DNA from: CAZYMI01 sp964648505
Lineage (GTDB): Bacteria; Pseudomonadota; Alphaproteobacteria; Micavibrionales; Micavibrionaceae
Length of the DNA stretch: 64,000 nucleotides
Assembly: GCA_964648505.1 (NCBI GenBank)
Contig: CAZYMI010000003.1
Location: 90,447 to 154,446, forward strand
Direction: 5' to 3'
Part shown: positions 25,956 through 35,587 of the stretch, in pieces
Layout: every line of letters begins with the position of its first letter
How positions within the stretch are numbered: the first letter of the stretch is position 1
The notes under the pieces: generated by a model
Database searches by the model: none
What the model saw: the letters and a program-made list of their open reading frames with translations, nothing else
Told to the model about the DNA's origin: nothing
Program-made: the position numbers and the translations under genes

Positions 25956-28900
25956 ATGACCAAAAATCAAATTGAAAATGCAATTAAAGCTTTACCAGCA
26001 AAATCTCCGAAAGACCTATCCCATTTTATTCCCTCTTTTCTAAGCGAAGTGCCCGCTGAGGATTTAAACCAACTTGATTCCAAAGATATTGTTGCGCTTT
26101 CACAAATTCATTACGCGCTTATGAAGTCTTTAAAAGATGGCGTTCATCACGCAATCAAAATTACATCCATAACCGATACGTCAAAAAAAGGGTGGGACTC
26201 ACGAGGAACTCTGATCGATATTGTGACCACGGACCGTGCTTTTTTAGTTGATTCTGTTTCTGCTTATCTAACATCTGAAAACTACGTTATCGATTTATTT
26301 ATACATTCGCGCTTAAATCAGGGTGAGAAGCGTCTTTCACATATGCATATTCGCGTTCGTGGGGCTCTGGCTGAACAGGTGATTGAAGAAATAAAAACTG
26401 ACCTTATCTTTGTTCTCAAAGATGTCGAAGACAGCACACGTGACTGGCAGGCCATGAAGCAGAAAATCAGGTCTGCACAAACTTTTCTTACCACAGCGCC
26501 AAAATCTTATGATCCTAAAGAATTATCTGAATGGAAAGATTTTCTAGACTATATGCATGATGATAATTTTACTTTTCTTGGTTATCGTGAATATAGAATG
26601 TCAACTCAAGGTAAAGTTGTCACAAGTGAAATTGTAAAAGGATCTGGTTTAGGACTTCTTGCAGATCAAAAAAAGCCTGCTTATATCAATGATCAGCAAA
26701 AAACACTTCCTGCTGATTTACAAAAGCTAAGAACAACACTCCCCCCTTTAAGTATCAGTAAAGTAAACCGCATTTCTACCGTTCACCGGCGCGTTCCCCT
26801 TGATGCTGTCAGCATAAAAAAATACGACGACAAAGGGCGCGTTGTTGGAGAAGTTCTTTTCATCGGTCTTTTTACATCTGTAACCTATTCTAGATCTTTG
26901 CGCAGCATTCCTTTTTTACGCTATAAATCAGAAATTATTATTAACCGTGCGCGTTACGAATCCGGATCGCATAATAGTCGGGCACTTCGGCATATTCTTG
27001 AAAAATATCCGCGCGATGAGATGTTCCAAATTACAGTCGATCAATTAGAAAAAATATGCCTATCGATTTTAAGGTTACAAGAACGCCAAAGAATAGCCTT
27101 ATATGTAAGGCGTGATCCTTTTGGTCGCTATGTTTCTTGTTTGGTTTATGTGCCTCGCGAACGTTTCGAAACGCGCTTGAGACTAACGTTTCAGGATATT
27201 CTTGAAAAATCTTTCAATGGAAAATGTACAAATTTTTATTCTACAATTGATGACTCACCTTTGGTGCGGGTTATGTATGTGGTTGCAGTGCCTCAAGGCC
27301 AGACCGCAACAGCTTCTGATGAACAGATCGAAAGGCAATTGCAAAATGCCGGACGCTTATGGGGGGATAGCCTATCTGAAGCGCTGCATAACAAACTTCC
27401 TGATGATGAGGCCGCTTTAAAGCTTGCCCATAAATACGCGACTGCTTTTTCAAGCGATTACCGCAAAACAACTAAAGCCGAACACGCTGTAAAAGATATT
27501 TTAAAGGTCGAAGAAGTATCCGTAACCCGTAAAATGGCTTTAGATTTTTATCAGACTCCTATTTCTGAAAAAACTATTTTTAATCTGAAAATCTTTAACC
27601 CTTTAACGCCTGTTCCTTTGTCCGATATACTTCCTATTTTAGAAAACATGGGATTACGCGTTCTTTCAGAGCAGCCCTATGAAGTTCGTCTTCGTCAGAA
27701 TCAGGAGGCTATCTGGATTCAGGATTTCTCACTCCAGATCGAACAAAAAAATGCTGAGATTGATATTCAAAAAATTAAACCTTTATTCGAAGAAGCTTTA
27801 CTAGGTGTCTGGTCAAACTTTTTTGAGAATGACCAGCTTAATCGATTGACTATACTCGCGAGCCTGCCAGCGCGCGCTGTTATGGCTTTACGCGGCTATA
27901 TACGTTATTTGCGCTTAACAAACTTACCTTTTAGCCTTAATTATATTGAACAGGCCCTTACAGACCATCCTCAAATAGCACAAAATCTTCTCAATCTTTT
28001 TGTTGAGAAATTTAATCCAAGAAAATCAAAAGAAAAATCTGTATCTCAAGAATCGCTGCTTGAGACAATACGTATACAGCTTGAAGCTGTAACCTCTCTT
28101 GATCAAGACAGAATATTGCGCGCGCTTCTTTCTTTAATTGAAAATACACTGCGCACCAACGCTTTCCAAAAAGATTCTCAAGGTCACGACAAGCCTTATA
28201 TTTCCTATAAACTTGCAGCAGCTAATCTTTCTATTTTACCAAACCCAAAACCTTTCAGAGAAATCTTTGTTTATGCGCCCTTTGTGGAAGGCGTTCATCT
28301 TCGCGGGGATCGAATTGCCAGAGGTGGTTTGCGCTGGTCAGACAGGCACGAAGATTTTCGAACTGAAATCTTGGGGCTTATGAAAGCCCAGACAGTAAAA
28401 AATGCAGTGATTATTCCCATGGGTGCAAAAGGAGGCTTTATTGTAAAGCAACCCCCAAAAGAAGGGGGCAAAGCTGCCTATCAGCAAGAAGGGATTAGAT
28501 GTTATCAAACTTTTATCCGCGGCCTTCTTGATATTACAGATAACCGTGTCGGCAAAAAAATTATCCCACCTCAAATGGTTATCCGTTACGACGAAGATGA
28601 TCCGTATCTTGTGGTTGCTGCCGATAAAGGAACGGCCACGTTTTCTGACATCGCCAACGCTTTATCACTGGAATATGGCTTCTGGATGGGAGACGCTTTT
28701 GCATCGGGCGGCTCTGCAGGGTATGACCATAAAAAAATGGGTATCACAGCACGCGGTGCATGGGAAAGCGTGAAACGTCATTTTCGAGAACTAAACCATG
28801 ACACACAGACAAAAGCTTTTGATGTGACAGGTGTAGGCGATATGGGAGGAGACGTTTTTGGTAATGGGTTGCTACAATCTCCTTTTATCAGATTAATTGC

Positions 28901-30680
28901 AGCTTTTAATCATCTGCATATTTTTTGTGACCCTAATCCGGACCCCGCAATAAGCTTTATTGAGCGTCAAAGATTGTTCGATGGTGTTCTTGGTTGGGAC
29001 CAGTATGACAAAACTAAACTTTCAAAGGGTGGGCGTATTTATCTTAGATCAGAAAAAGTGTTAAACCTGACTCCTGAGATTATGGCGCGTCTTGATCTTG
29101 CAAAAGATAAAGTAACTCCCGTTGAGTTGATGCAGGCTATTTTAAAAGCCCGTACAAATTTATTATTTTTTGGTGGTATCGGTACATACATCAAAGCATC
29201 AACAGAAACACACGCCGATGCCGGCGATAAAAGTAATGACTCCTTACGTATTGATTCAGGCGAACTTCGTGCGCGCGTCATTGGTGAAGGGGCCAATTTA
29301 GGTATGACCCAACGTGCACGCATCGAATGCGCAGCAAAAGGTGTGAAGCTAAACACAGACTTTATTGATAATTCAGCAGGTGTTGATACATCAGACCATG
29401 AAGTAAATATAAAAATACTATTTTATCAAATCATGGCTCAAAAAGATCGTCTGACCCTTGCTCAACGCAATACTGTTTTGAAGAAAATGACAGACGATAT
29501 TGCTAAACTTGTTCTCAATGATAATTACCAACAGACACAAGCTTTATCTTTAATTGAAATGCGCTCAGCAGAACGGCTTACCATTCACCAGCAACTTATT
29601 GAAGCCCTTGAACATGAATCAGGCTTAAACCGTAAATTAGAAGCCTTGCCTACAAATGCTGAAATCGCTGAACGACTAAAGCGGGGTCAAGGTTTATACC
29701 GTCCAGAACTATGCACACTGCTTTCTTATGCTAAAATAACGCTCACACGGTATATTCTTGAGAGCGATATACCTGATGATTTGCACCAGCAACATTGGCT
29801 TTATGCCTATTTTCCTTCTCTGATGCAAAAGGAATATACAAACGATATCGCTCAACATCCTTTAAAACGAGAAATTATTGCGACAGCTATTGCCAATATG
29901 ATTCTTAATCGTATGGGTACGGGCTTTATCATGACAGCACGTACAAGACTTGATGGAAACACGGCGCTTGCAACCCGTGCTTTCCTGGCAATCCATCAAA
30001 TTCTTAACCTTGAGGAAGTTTGGAAACAAATTGAAGCTCTTGATGGAAAGGTATCTGCTGCAGTTCAGTATAAATCCTATCGCGCTGTTGCACGATATGC
30101 TGAAGCCCTTACTTTTTGGCTGATTGAAAATAAACCAGATCTAATTACAGATATTAAACAACAAAATCATTTTGCAAACACACTCTCACATATGCGTACT
30201 GTTATTGGAGACTTGATTGTTGGCGATATAAAACTAGACCGAAATCAGTATTTACAATCTTGCCTTCATGATGGTTTGCCAAAATCTCTGGCAGAATATA
30301 TTTCACTTCTTCCTGTTTTAGAGCGCCTGATTGGTCTTGTGTTAACTCCTGTCAAGTCATTCAAAGAGCTTACTGATTTTATAAAAGCCTATATAGAAGT
30401 TGGCGAATTATCGGGGATTGAATGGCTGCGCTTGCAAATGCGTACAGTGTCTATAGATGGCCCACATGCTGCACGCTTGCAAGAATCTCTTTTCAATGAC
30501 CTGATCGATATTCAAAAAGATTTTGCAAATCGATCACTCAAAGCGGGCAAAAACCAGAAACAGGAATTTTCAGCTATTCAATCTCTTAAGAAACAAGGCC
30601 AGATTGATCTGGCTGGTTTGATTGTGACGATCCAAGATTTAAAATCTCAAAAAATACTGAACGCTGCAAAAACCAAATAA
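25956..30680 (+). CDS. gdhB: NAD-specific glutamate dehydrogenase, large type
   Basis: About 1574 residues, the size of the L_180-class NAD-glutamate dehydrogenase that deaminates glutamate to 2-oxoglutarate for amino-acid catabolism. A long N-terminal regulatory region (ACT-like modules) precedes the catalytic core with RGGLRWSDRHEDFRTEILGL, NAVIIPMGAKGGF and ASGGSAGYDHKKMGITARGA; the Rossmann part includes DVTGVGDMGGDVFGNG and VIGEGANLGMTQ. Start: ATG at 25956 has GTGAG just upstream; a GTG at 25947 would add three residues. It overlaps ubiA at the 3' end by 34 bases (convergent). Confidence 0.95.
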   Translation: MTKNQIENAIKALPAKSPKDLSHFIPSFLSEVPAEDLNQLDSKDIVALSQIHYALMKSLKDGVHHAIKITSITDTSKKGWDSRGTLIDIVTTDRAFLVDSVSAYLTSENYVIDLFIHSRLNQGEKRLSHMHIRVRGALAEQVIEEIKTDLIFVLKDVEDSTRDWQAMKQKIRSAQTFLTTAPKSYDPKELSEWKDFLDYMHDDNFTFLGYREYRMSTQGKVVTSEIVKGSGLGLLADQKKPAYINDQQKTLPADLQKLRTTLPPLSISKVNRISTVHRRVPLDAVSIKKYDDKGRVVGEVLFIGLFTSVTYSRSLRSIPFLRYKSEIIINRARYESGSHNSRALRHILEKYPRDEMFQITVDQLEKICLSILRLQERQRIALYVRRDPFGRYVSCLVYVPRERFETRLRLTFQDILEKSFNGKCTNFYSTIDDSPLVRVMYVVAVPQGQTATASDEQIERQLQNAGRLWGDSLSEALHNKLPDDEAALKLAHKYATAFSSDYRKTTKAEHAVKDILKVEEVSVTRKMALDFYQTPISEKTIFNLKIFNPLTPVPLSDILPILENMGLRVLSEQPYEVRLRQNQEAIWIQDFSLQIEQKNAEIDIQKIKPLFEEALLGVWSNFFENDQLNRLTILASLPARAVMALRGYIRYLRLTNLPFSLNYIEQALTDHPQIAQNLLNLFVEKFNPRKSKEKSVSQESLLETIRIQLEAVTSLDQDRILRALLSLIENTLRTNAFQKDSQGHDKPYISYKLAAANLSILPNPKPFREIFVYAPFVEGVHLRGDRIARGGLRWSDRHEDFRTEILGLMKAQTVKNAVIIPMGAKGGFIVKQPPKEGGKAAYQQEGIRCYQTFIRGLLDITDNRVGKKIIPPQMVIRYDEDDPYLVVAADKGTATFSDIANALSLEYGFWMGDAFASGGSAGYDHKKMGITARGAWESVKRHFRELNHDTQTKAFDVTGVGDMGGDVFGNGLLQSPFIRLIAAFNHLHIFCDPNPDPAISFIERQRLFDGVLGWDQYDKTKLSKGGRIYLRSEKVLNLTPEIMARLDLAKDKVTPVELMQAILKARTNLLFFGGIGTYIKASTETHADAGDKSNDSLRIDSGELRARVIGEGANLGMTQRARIECAAKGVKLNTDFIDNSAGVDTSDHEVNIKILFYQIMAQKDRLTLAQRNTVLKKMTDDIAKLVLNDNYQQTQALSLIEMRSAERLTIHQQLIEALEHESGLNRKLEALPTNAEIAERLKRGQGLYRPELCTLLSYAKITLTRYILESDIPDDLHQQHWLYAYFPSLMQKEYTNDIAQHPLKREIIATAIANMILNRMGTGFIMTARTRLDGNTALATRAFLAIHQILNLEEVWKQIEALDGKVSAAVQYKSYRAVARYAEALTFWLIENKPDLITDIKQQNHFANTLSHMRTVIGDLIVGDIKLDRNQYLQSCLHDGLPKSLAEYISLLPVLERLIGLVLTPVKSFKELTDFIKAYIEVGELSGIEWLRLQMRTVSIDGPHAARLQESLFNDLIDIQKDFANRSLKAGKNQKQEFSAIQSLKKQGQIDLAGLIVTIQDLKSQKILNAAKTK

Positions 30681-31585
30681 CCTGTAATCTTATTGCTTTG
30701 GAATTTTTTGAGACAACTTAATGGGTGATTTGGGTCCCACAAAGCAACTTGCCAAAAAAGATGCGCAGCCGGCAAAAGCATTAGCATAAAAAATTCAGGG
30801 GGCTGGCCTGCACTGTAACCTGAACACATCCATAGTAAAACAGCTATGGTATAAAAAGCTGTCACATAAACAGGGCTTTTGCTGCCAAATTTTAGGGCTG
30901 TTGATTTTATACCCACAAGCGCATCATCATCTTGATCTTGATGGGCATATATTGTGTCGTAACCAAGGGTCCAGAAAATAGCCCCTGCGTATAAAAGCCA
31001 AGCAGGTATATCAACAGAATTGGTTACTGAAGCCCAGCCTATCAAAATACCGAAATTAAAAGTAACGCCTAAAAAAGCCTGTGGCCACCATGTCAGGCGT
31101 TTCATAAGCGGGTAGGAAACAACCAACATAAGTGAACATACGCCTAGCAAGATTGCGGTTGACGTTAACTGCACCAGAATGAATAAACCCGCAAACAATA
31201 GAACTGCTAAAAAAATAAAAGCCTGTAAAGGACTTATAGCGCCTGATGCCAAAGGCCTGTTTTTGGTTCGCTCCACATGCTGGTCAAGATCTCGGTCCCA
31301 TAAATCATTAATAACGCACCCCGCACCCCTCATCATAATGGCACCGATACAAAATAAGACCGTCAAATACCATTCATGAACCCCCATTTCAAACAAACCG
31401 CCTGAGGCAAAAACAAGCCCCCATAATGTAGGCCATAATAAAAGCCACGTACCAATAGGCCGATCAAGACGCATCAGGTAAGCATACGCGCGCCAGTGCA
31501 AAGGAAGATATTTATCAATCCACCCCCCACTTAAAAGATCAGGGCTGGCTTTTATAAAGTTTTTTTGATTAGATTCATGTGTCAT
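30647..31585 (-). CDS. ubiA: 4-hydroxybenzoate polyprenyltransferase
   Basis: Integral membrane prenyltransferase that attaches the isoprenoid tail to 4-hydroxybenzoate in ubiquinone synthesis. 312 residues with about eight membrane helices. Both Asp-rich diphosphate/Mg motifs are present: INDLWDRDLDQHVERTKNRP and YDTIYAHQDQDDDALVGI. The N-terminal PLHWRAYAYLMRLDRPIGTWLL is the family signature. The start codon overlaps that of the divergent rsmE by two bases (CATG at 31583-31586). Confidence 0.95.
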   Translation of the reverse strand: MTHESNQKNFIKASPDLLSGGWIDKYLPLHWRAYAYLMRLDRPIGTWLLLWPTLWGLVFASGGLFEMGVHEWYLTVLFCIGAIMMRGAGCVINDLWDRDLDQHVERTKNRPLASGAISPLQAFIFLAVLLFAGLFILVQLTSTAILLGVCSLMLVVSYPLMKRLTWWPQAFLGVTFNFGILIGWASVTNSVDIPAWLLYAGAIFWTLGYDTIYAHQDQDDDALVGIKSTALKFGSKSPVYVTAFYTIAVLLWMCSGYSAGQPPEFFMLMLLPAAHLFWQVALWDPNHPLSCLKKFQSNKITGYLVFAAFSIF

Positions 31586-32330
31586 GGATAGAATAGAAAC
31601 CTATAAGTTACCTCGATTATTCGTTGAGTCTGATATTCAGCAGGGCATTATGCTTGATTTATCAGATAACCAATCACATTATTTTAAAACTGTTTTACGC
31701 AAGCAACCAGAAGATCTTATCAGAATATTCAATGGAAAAGATGGTGAATTTTTAGCCCGCTTAAAATTTCAAGGCAAAAAGCAGGCTTGCATTCATGTGC
31801 TTGAACAAACCAGGACTCAGCCAACGCAAATACCAGAACGCCATATCTTTTTTGTACTACCTAAAAAAAAGTCATTTGACCTGCTGGTTGAAAAGTCAGT
31901 AGAGCTTGGTGCAACCCATTTCCACCCCCTGACCAGCCAAAACGCTCAGATCAGAACCTTAGATCAAGACCGAGTCAGGCAGCAGATTATTGAAGCCTGT
32001 GAACAATCAGAGCGTCTGGATGTGCCAACCTTGTCTGCAATTGAGCCTTTTCAATCTGCTATCATAACTGCGCAAAATCTATTTGCCGCGGTTGAACTAC
32101 TGGATGCACCCCCCCTTGGCCTGTTACTCGATAAAATTGAAGCTCATAATCCCATATCTTTTCTAACCGGGCCTGAAGGCGGCTTTACAGCGCAAGAACG
32201 TCAGTTCCTTGAAAAACAACAATATTTAACCGTTATGTCTTTAGGGCAAGCCATTTTAAAGGTGGAAACGGCAATATTCTTTTGTTTGTCTGCCGCCAAA
32301 CTTAAAGGGCAAAACAGTGGAATTGTTTGA
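31584..32330 (+). CDS. rsmE: 16S rRNA (uracil-1498-N3)-methyltransferase
   Basis: SPOUT-class SAM-dependent methyltransferase for U1498 of 16S rRNA. 248 residues: an N-terminal PUA-like domain (RLFVE, HYFKTVLRKQPEDLIRIFNG) and the knotted C-terminal domain with FVLPKKKSFDLLVEKSVELG, FLTGPEGGFTAQE and MSLGQAILKVETA. ubiA and rsmE share their start region head to head, so each promoter has to lie inside the other coding sequence or transcripts are nearly leaderless. Confidence 0.93.
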   Translation: MDRIETYKLPRLFVESDIQQGIMLDLSDNQSHYFKTVLRKQPEDLIRIFNGKDGEFLARLKFQGKKQACIHVLEQTRTQPTQIPERHIFFVLPKKKSFDLLVEKSVELGATHFHPLTSQNAQIRTLDQDRVRQQIIEACEQSERLDVPTLSAIEPFQSAIITAQNLFAAVELLDAPPLGLLLDKIEAHNPISFLTGPEGGFTAQERQFLEKQQYLTVMSLGQAILKVETAIFFCLSAAKLKGQNSGIV

Positions 32331-32420
32331 CAAATCAGCCTAAACTTTGCTTTATGAGTTTATAAAAAAATATTTTAATAAATTGGGTGTGTGTCGATCT
32401 TATAAAAATTGGAGCATCGA

Positions 32421-32939
32421 ATGACCGAAAACCAAACCGCACTCACCACCCCACTTGCCGATAAATGCATTAATGGTATGACGCAACTACAAGTTTTGAT
32501 TAAAAATCTAGATCATATGATTGAAAAATCTGAAGCCGTTATCGCCCTTCAGGGGGAAGATTATGCGCGGCTGGTTTTTGCCCGAAACACCCTTGCTGTT
32601 AATGCCAAATTCTGGAGCGAGGATACTGCAACGCGCGTCGACCGCACCAGGTCTTTCATGCCATATGCCGCCCTGACTGGGGAGGATGCAAGATTATTCC
32701 ACCGCAGACTAACAGAATCTTTTTTGTTTTCTATGAACGAGATTGGTACGCTTAAACTGCCCGGTACAGCTGCTATGCCCGCGATGATTAACAATGTCTC
32801 TCAAGCGTTCGGGTCTTATATAACACGCAATGCTGAAACCCTTGAACAGCTTGTACATAAAGGTGCCACAATCGAGCCGTTGCAAATTCAAGTTGCACGG
32901 ACCCTTGCCAAACCTGAACAACAAAAACAAGCTGCCTGA
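32421..32939 (+). CDS. Conserved hypothetical helical protein
   Basis: 172 residues starting at an ATG with GGAG 7 bases upstream. No membrane segment or catalytic motif is evident. The sequence is largely helical (DKCINGMTQLQVLIKNLDHM, EAVIALQGEDYARLVFARNT) and resembles short uncharacterised alphaproteobacterial proteins found near hinT, but I cannot assign a family. Two bases separate it from hinT, so the two are probably co-transcribed. Confidence 0.7.
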   Translation: MTENQTALTTPLADKCINGMTQLQVLIKNLDHMIEKSEAVIALQGEDYARLVFARNTLAVNAKFWSEDTATRVDRTRSFMPYAALTGEDARLFHRRLTESFLFSMNEIGTLKLPGTAAMPAMINNVSQAFGSYITRNAETLEQLVHKGATIEPLQIQVARTLAKPEQQKQAA

Positions 32940-32941
32940 TA

Positions 32942-33301
32942 ATGGTCTATGATCCCGACAACATCTTCGCAAAAATTCTGCGCGGGGATATTCCATGCAA
33001 GAAACTGTATGAAAATGAACATGTGTTGGCTATTCACGATATCCATCCGCAGGCCCCTGTTCATGTGCTTGTGATGCCCAAAGGGGCTTATGTTTCTATG
33101 AGCGATTTTTGTTTAAATGCAACAGATATTGAAATCGTGGCTTATTTTCGTGCTATAGGGCAGCTTTCCGAGCAATTAGGACTTCATGAACATGGGTACA
33201 GAGCAATTGCCAATACCGGATCTTATGGTGGACAGGAAGTGCCGCATTTGCATATCCATCTTTTAGGCGGTAAACCGCTAGGGCGAATGCTCGAAAAATA
33301 A
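32942..33301 (+). CDS. hinT: HIT family nucleotide hydrolase
   Basis: 119-residue histidine-triad protein of the HinT type, hydrolysing purine nucleoside phosphoramidates such as aminoacyl-adenylates. Signature HLHIHLLGG near the C-terminus holds the catalytic His; IFAKILRGDIPCKKLYENE and DIHPQAPVHVLVMPK match the family. It follows a hypothetical gene by 2 bases and is convergent with gcrA. Confidence 0.93.
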   Translation: MVYDPDNIFAKILRGDIPCKKLYENEHVLAIHDIHPQAPVHVLVMPKGAYVSMSDFCLNATDIEIVAYFRAIGQLSEQLGLHEHGYRAIANTGSYGGQEVPHLHIHLLGGKPLGRMLEK

Positions 33302-33317
33302 TTTTATTATTTTCTTG

Positions 33318-33357
33318 AATAAAACAACAAAAAAGCACGGCTTTTATACCGTGCTTT
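33318..33357 (-). terminator. Intrinsic terminator of gcrA
   Basis: A 9-bp stem AAAGCACGG / CCGTGCTTT (33332-33340, 33349-33357) with an 8-base loop. Read on the minus strand, it is followed by TTTTGTTGTTTTATTC, a good U-rich tail for gcrA. On the plus strand the tail is A-rich, so it is weaker for hinT. Confidence 0.8.
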
Positions 33358-33376
33358 AAAAAGAAATAATTAAATA

Positions 33377-33892
33377 CTAAACGGCTGTCTTAATATCGTC
33401 GGCGTCATAAACAACAGGGGTGCCACTATCGACACCTTTAACATCAAGTGGACGACTGCGTGTGTTGATCTGATATGCAAGACGCGCGTGACCTGGGCAA
33501 TAGGGAAGCCCTGCAACCCCCTCGCAGCCACAAAATTTAAAATCTGCATCTTTAGGGTCACCAACAGGCCAGCGGCACATACGCTCTTTTAAGTCGAGCA
33601 TTTTAACGCCGATGATTTTAATATCTGCTTCAATAATTTTACGATTATTTTGAGCAGGGGCAACACGGCTGATATGCGATGGTTCACGCGGAGGACGGGG
33701 CGAAGAAGCGCTTGAGATCCTGCGGTTTTGCTGAATAGGGGATAACCGGTTAGACAACTTCAGGCGATGCGCCTTGCCAATAACAGCATTACGTGTAACA
33801 CCACCACCCAAAGCCTTAGCAATTTCTGCGGCTGATTTTCCTTCGCCCCAGAGCTTTTTTAATAATGATACGCGGTCATCGGTCCAACTCAT
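33377..33892 (-). CDS. gcrA: GcrA cell-cycle regulator
   Basis: 171-residue transcription co-activator that binds sigma-70 and methylated GANTC sites to control S-phase genes in alphaproteobacteria. N-terminal DNA-binding helix-turn-helix MSWTDDRVSLLKKLW...GKSAAEIAKALGG and VTRNAVIGKAHRLKLSNR; a basic Pro/Ser linker; C-terminal sigma-interacting domain MLDLKERMCRWPVGDP and FKFCGCEGVAGLPYCPGHA. One GANTC site (GAATC, 33986-33990) lies in its upstream region. With DivL it places a CtrA/CcrM-type circuit in this organism. Confidence 0.95.
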   Translation of the reverse strand: MSWTDDRVSLLKKLWGEGKSAAEIAKALGGGVTRNAVIGKAHRLKLSNRLSPIQQNRRISSASSPRPPREPSHISRVAPAQNNRKIIEADIKIIGVKMLDLKERMCRWPVGDPKDADFKFCGCEGVAGLPYCPGHARLAYQINTRSRPLDVKGVDSGTPVVYDADDIKTAV

Positions 33893-34037
33893 AACTTCAG
33901 AAATCCCCTAGTTTGAATACTGTGTTCAACACATGTGTAATTTTTATCGGAACAAAAAGACCATATCAAATTCTAACACGGACGAGAATCACCTGTCACC
34001 TTTTATCCACATGAAAATAGTGTAAGGACACAAAGGA

Positions 34038-34946
34038 TTATTGTGCCTTGACATCTAAATTCCAGGGAATGTAACGCTCCTGATCTTGTGTCCAATTAGG
34101 CTTTACACTGACATGCAATTTCAAATGAACTTTATGGCCCAGTAATTTCTCCAGCTCTTTACGCGCTTTCGAACCAATTTCTTTGATACGTGACCCCTTG
34201 GCACCAAGCACAATCGATCGCTGCGAATCCCGTTCAACAAAAATAATCTGATTAATTTTAAAAGACCCATCATCAAATGTTTCCCATGATTCTGTTTCAA
34301 CGGTCATGGAATAAGGCAACTCTTCATGAAGTTGCATAAAAATCTGTTCGCGGGTTATTTCTGCTGCAAGCAGGCGATCAGGCATATCTGTTAATTGTTC
34401 AGAGTCATACAAGAAAGGGCCTGCTGGTAAAATCTTAAACAACCCTTTCTTTAAAATATCAATACCGTCTCCTGTTTTTGCAGACACCATGAATGTTTCA
34501 TGAAAACTGCTTTTTTCATTGAATATTCCGATCATTGGTAAAAGCTTCTCAGGATGAATTTGGTCTATTTTATTTAAGATCAGAACTGTATGTGCGGGCT
34601 TAATATGTGCTTTTTCAAGGGCTTGAATTATAATCCCCGTTCTTTCAACCGCACGCGGATCAGAAGCATCAACAATCACCGCCACACGATCAGCATCACC
34701 CAACCCTTGGCGGGCTGAATGCACAATTGCGCGCTCAAGCGTTTTCTTGGGTTGAAAAAGACCGGGCGTGTCAATCAATATAAGCTGCACATCCCCTTCA
34801 GTGAGAATCCCTAAGACCCGCGTGCGCGTTGTTTGCGCTTTTGGACTTACGATTGAAATTTTTTCTCCCACAAGCGTGTTAATCAAAGTTGATTTTCCAG
34901 CATTGGGTGCGCCCACAAGGGCAACTGTTCCGCAATAGCTTGTCAT
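34038..34946 (-). CDS. era: GTPase Era
   Basis: 302-residue essential GTPase that binds the 3' end of 16S rRNA in 30S maturation. G motifs: GAPNAGKS (G1), DTPG (G3), LNKID (G4) and SAKTG (G5). C-terminal KH domain with IVLGAKGSRIKEIGSKARK. Overlaps rnc by 4 bases; last gene of the rpoZ-to-era run, and the 145-base gap before gcrA holds its end. Confidence 0.95.
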   Translation of the reverse strand: MTSYCGTVALVGAPNAGKSTLINTLVGEKISIVSPKAQTTRTRVLGILTEGDVQLILIDTPGLFQPKKTLERAIVHSARQGLGDADRVAVIVDASDPRAVERTGIIIQALEKAHIKPAHTVLILNKIDQIHPEKLLPMIGIFNEKSSFHETFMVSAKTGDGIDILKKGLFKILPAGPFLYDSEQLTDMPDRLLAAEITREQIFMQLHEELPYSMTVETESWETFDDGSFKINQIIFVERDSQRSIVLGAKGSRIKEIGSKARKELEKLLGHKVHLKLHVSVKPNWTQDQERYIPWNLDVKAQ

Positions 34947-35587
34947 GCGTTTAAAGCCACAAGCATATATTGCGCAGCTTCTTTCTCTGCTGCTTTTCGT
35001 GAAGAACCCTCACCTTGCAAAGATGGGCGGCCTTTGACGTGAACTTGCACGGTAAAAATAGGGGCATGATCGGGTCCAGAACGCGCGATAATCTCGTATT
35101 CAGGCACAGGCAAATTACGGGCCTGCGCCCATTCTTGCAAAGCTGTTTTTGGATCCTGCGGCGGATTAAGCATCGCTTCAATGCGCCCTATATAAAGGGT
35201 TTTTATTATTCTGGCTACTGGCGCAAACCCCTGATCCAGATAAATGGCACCAAAAAGCGCTTCAAGAGCGTCAGAGAGAACGTTATCGCCAGGATCGCCC
35301 GTTTTATCGGCTCGCAGCAAATGATTATCAAGCTTAATTTGCCTTGCAATATCTGCGAGCGTTGATGCTTTGACTAAAGCAGCATGGCGTAGCGCTAAAT
35401 CACCTTCAGCTTCTTTTAAAAAGCGTTCATGTAAAATTTCAGCGATCACCAAAGCTAAAACGCGATCCCCTAAAAATTCAAGACGCTCGTTATCTTGTGA
35501 AAGTTTTGTGCTTGAATGCGTTAAAGCCCTTTGTAAAAGTGCGGGATTTTTAAATTCATACGCTATGGCATCTGGCAGCGTGATCAT
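34943..35587 (-). CDS. rnc: Ribonuclease III
   Basis: 214-residue double-stranded RNA endonuclease for rRNA and mRNA processing. The catalytic signature NERLEFLGDRVLALVIAEIL and downstream DALEALFGAIYLDQGF carry the acidic metal ligands; a double-stranded RNA-binding domain occupies the last 70 residues (DPKTALQEWAQARNLPVPEY ... SRKAAEKEAAQYML). Both ends overlap neighbours by 4 bases. Confidence 0.95.
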   Translation of the reverse strand: MITLPDAIAYEFKNPALLQRALTHSSTKLSQDNERLEFLGDRVLALVIAEILHERFLKEAEGDLALRHAALVKASTLADIARQIKLDNHLLRADKTGDPGDNVLSDALEALFGAIYLDQGFAPVARIIKTLYIGRIEAMLNPPQDPKTALQEWAQARNLPVPEYEIIARSGPDHAPIFTVQVHVKGRPSLQGEGSSRKAAEKEAAQYMLVALNA

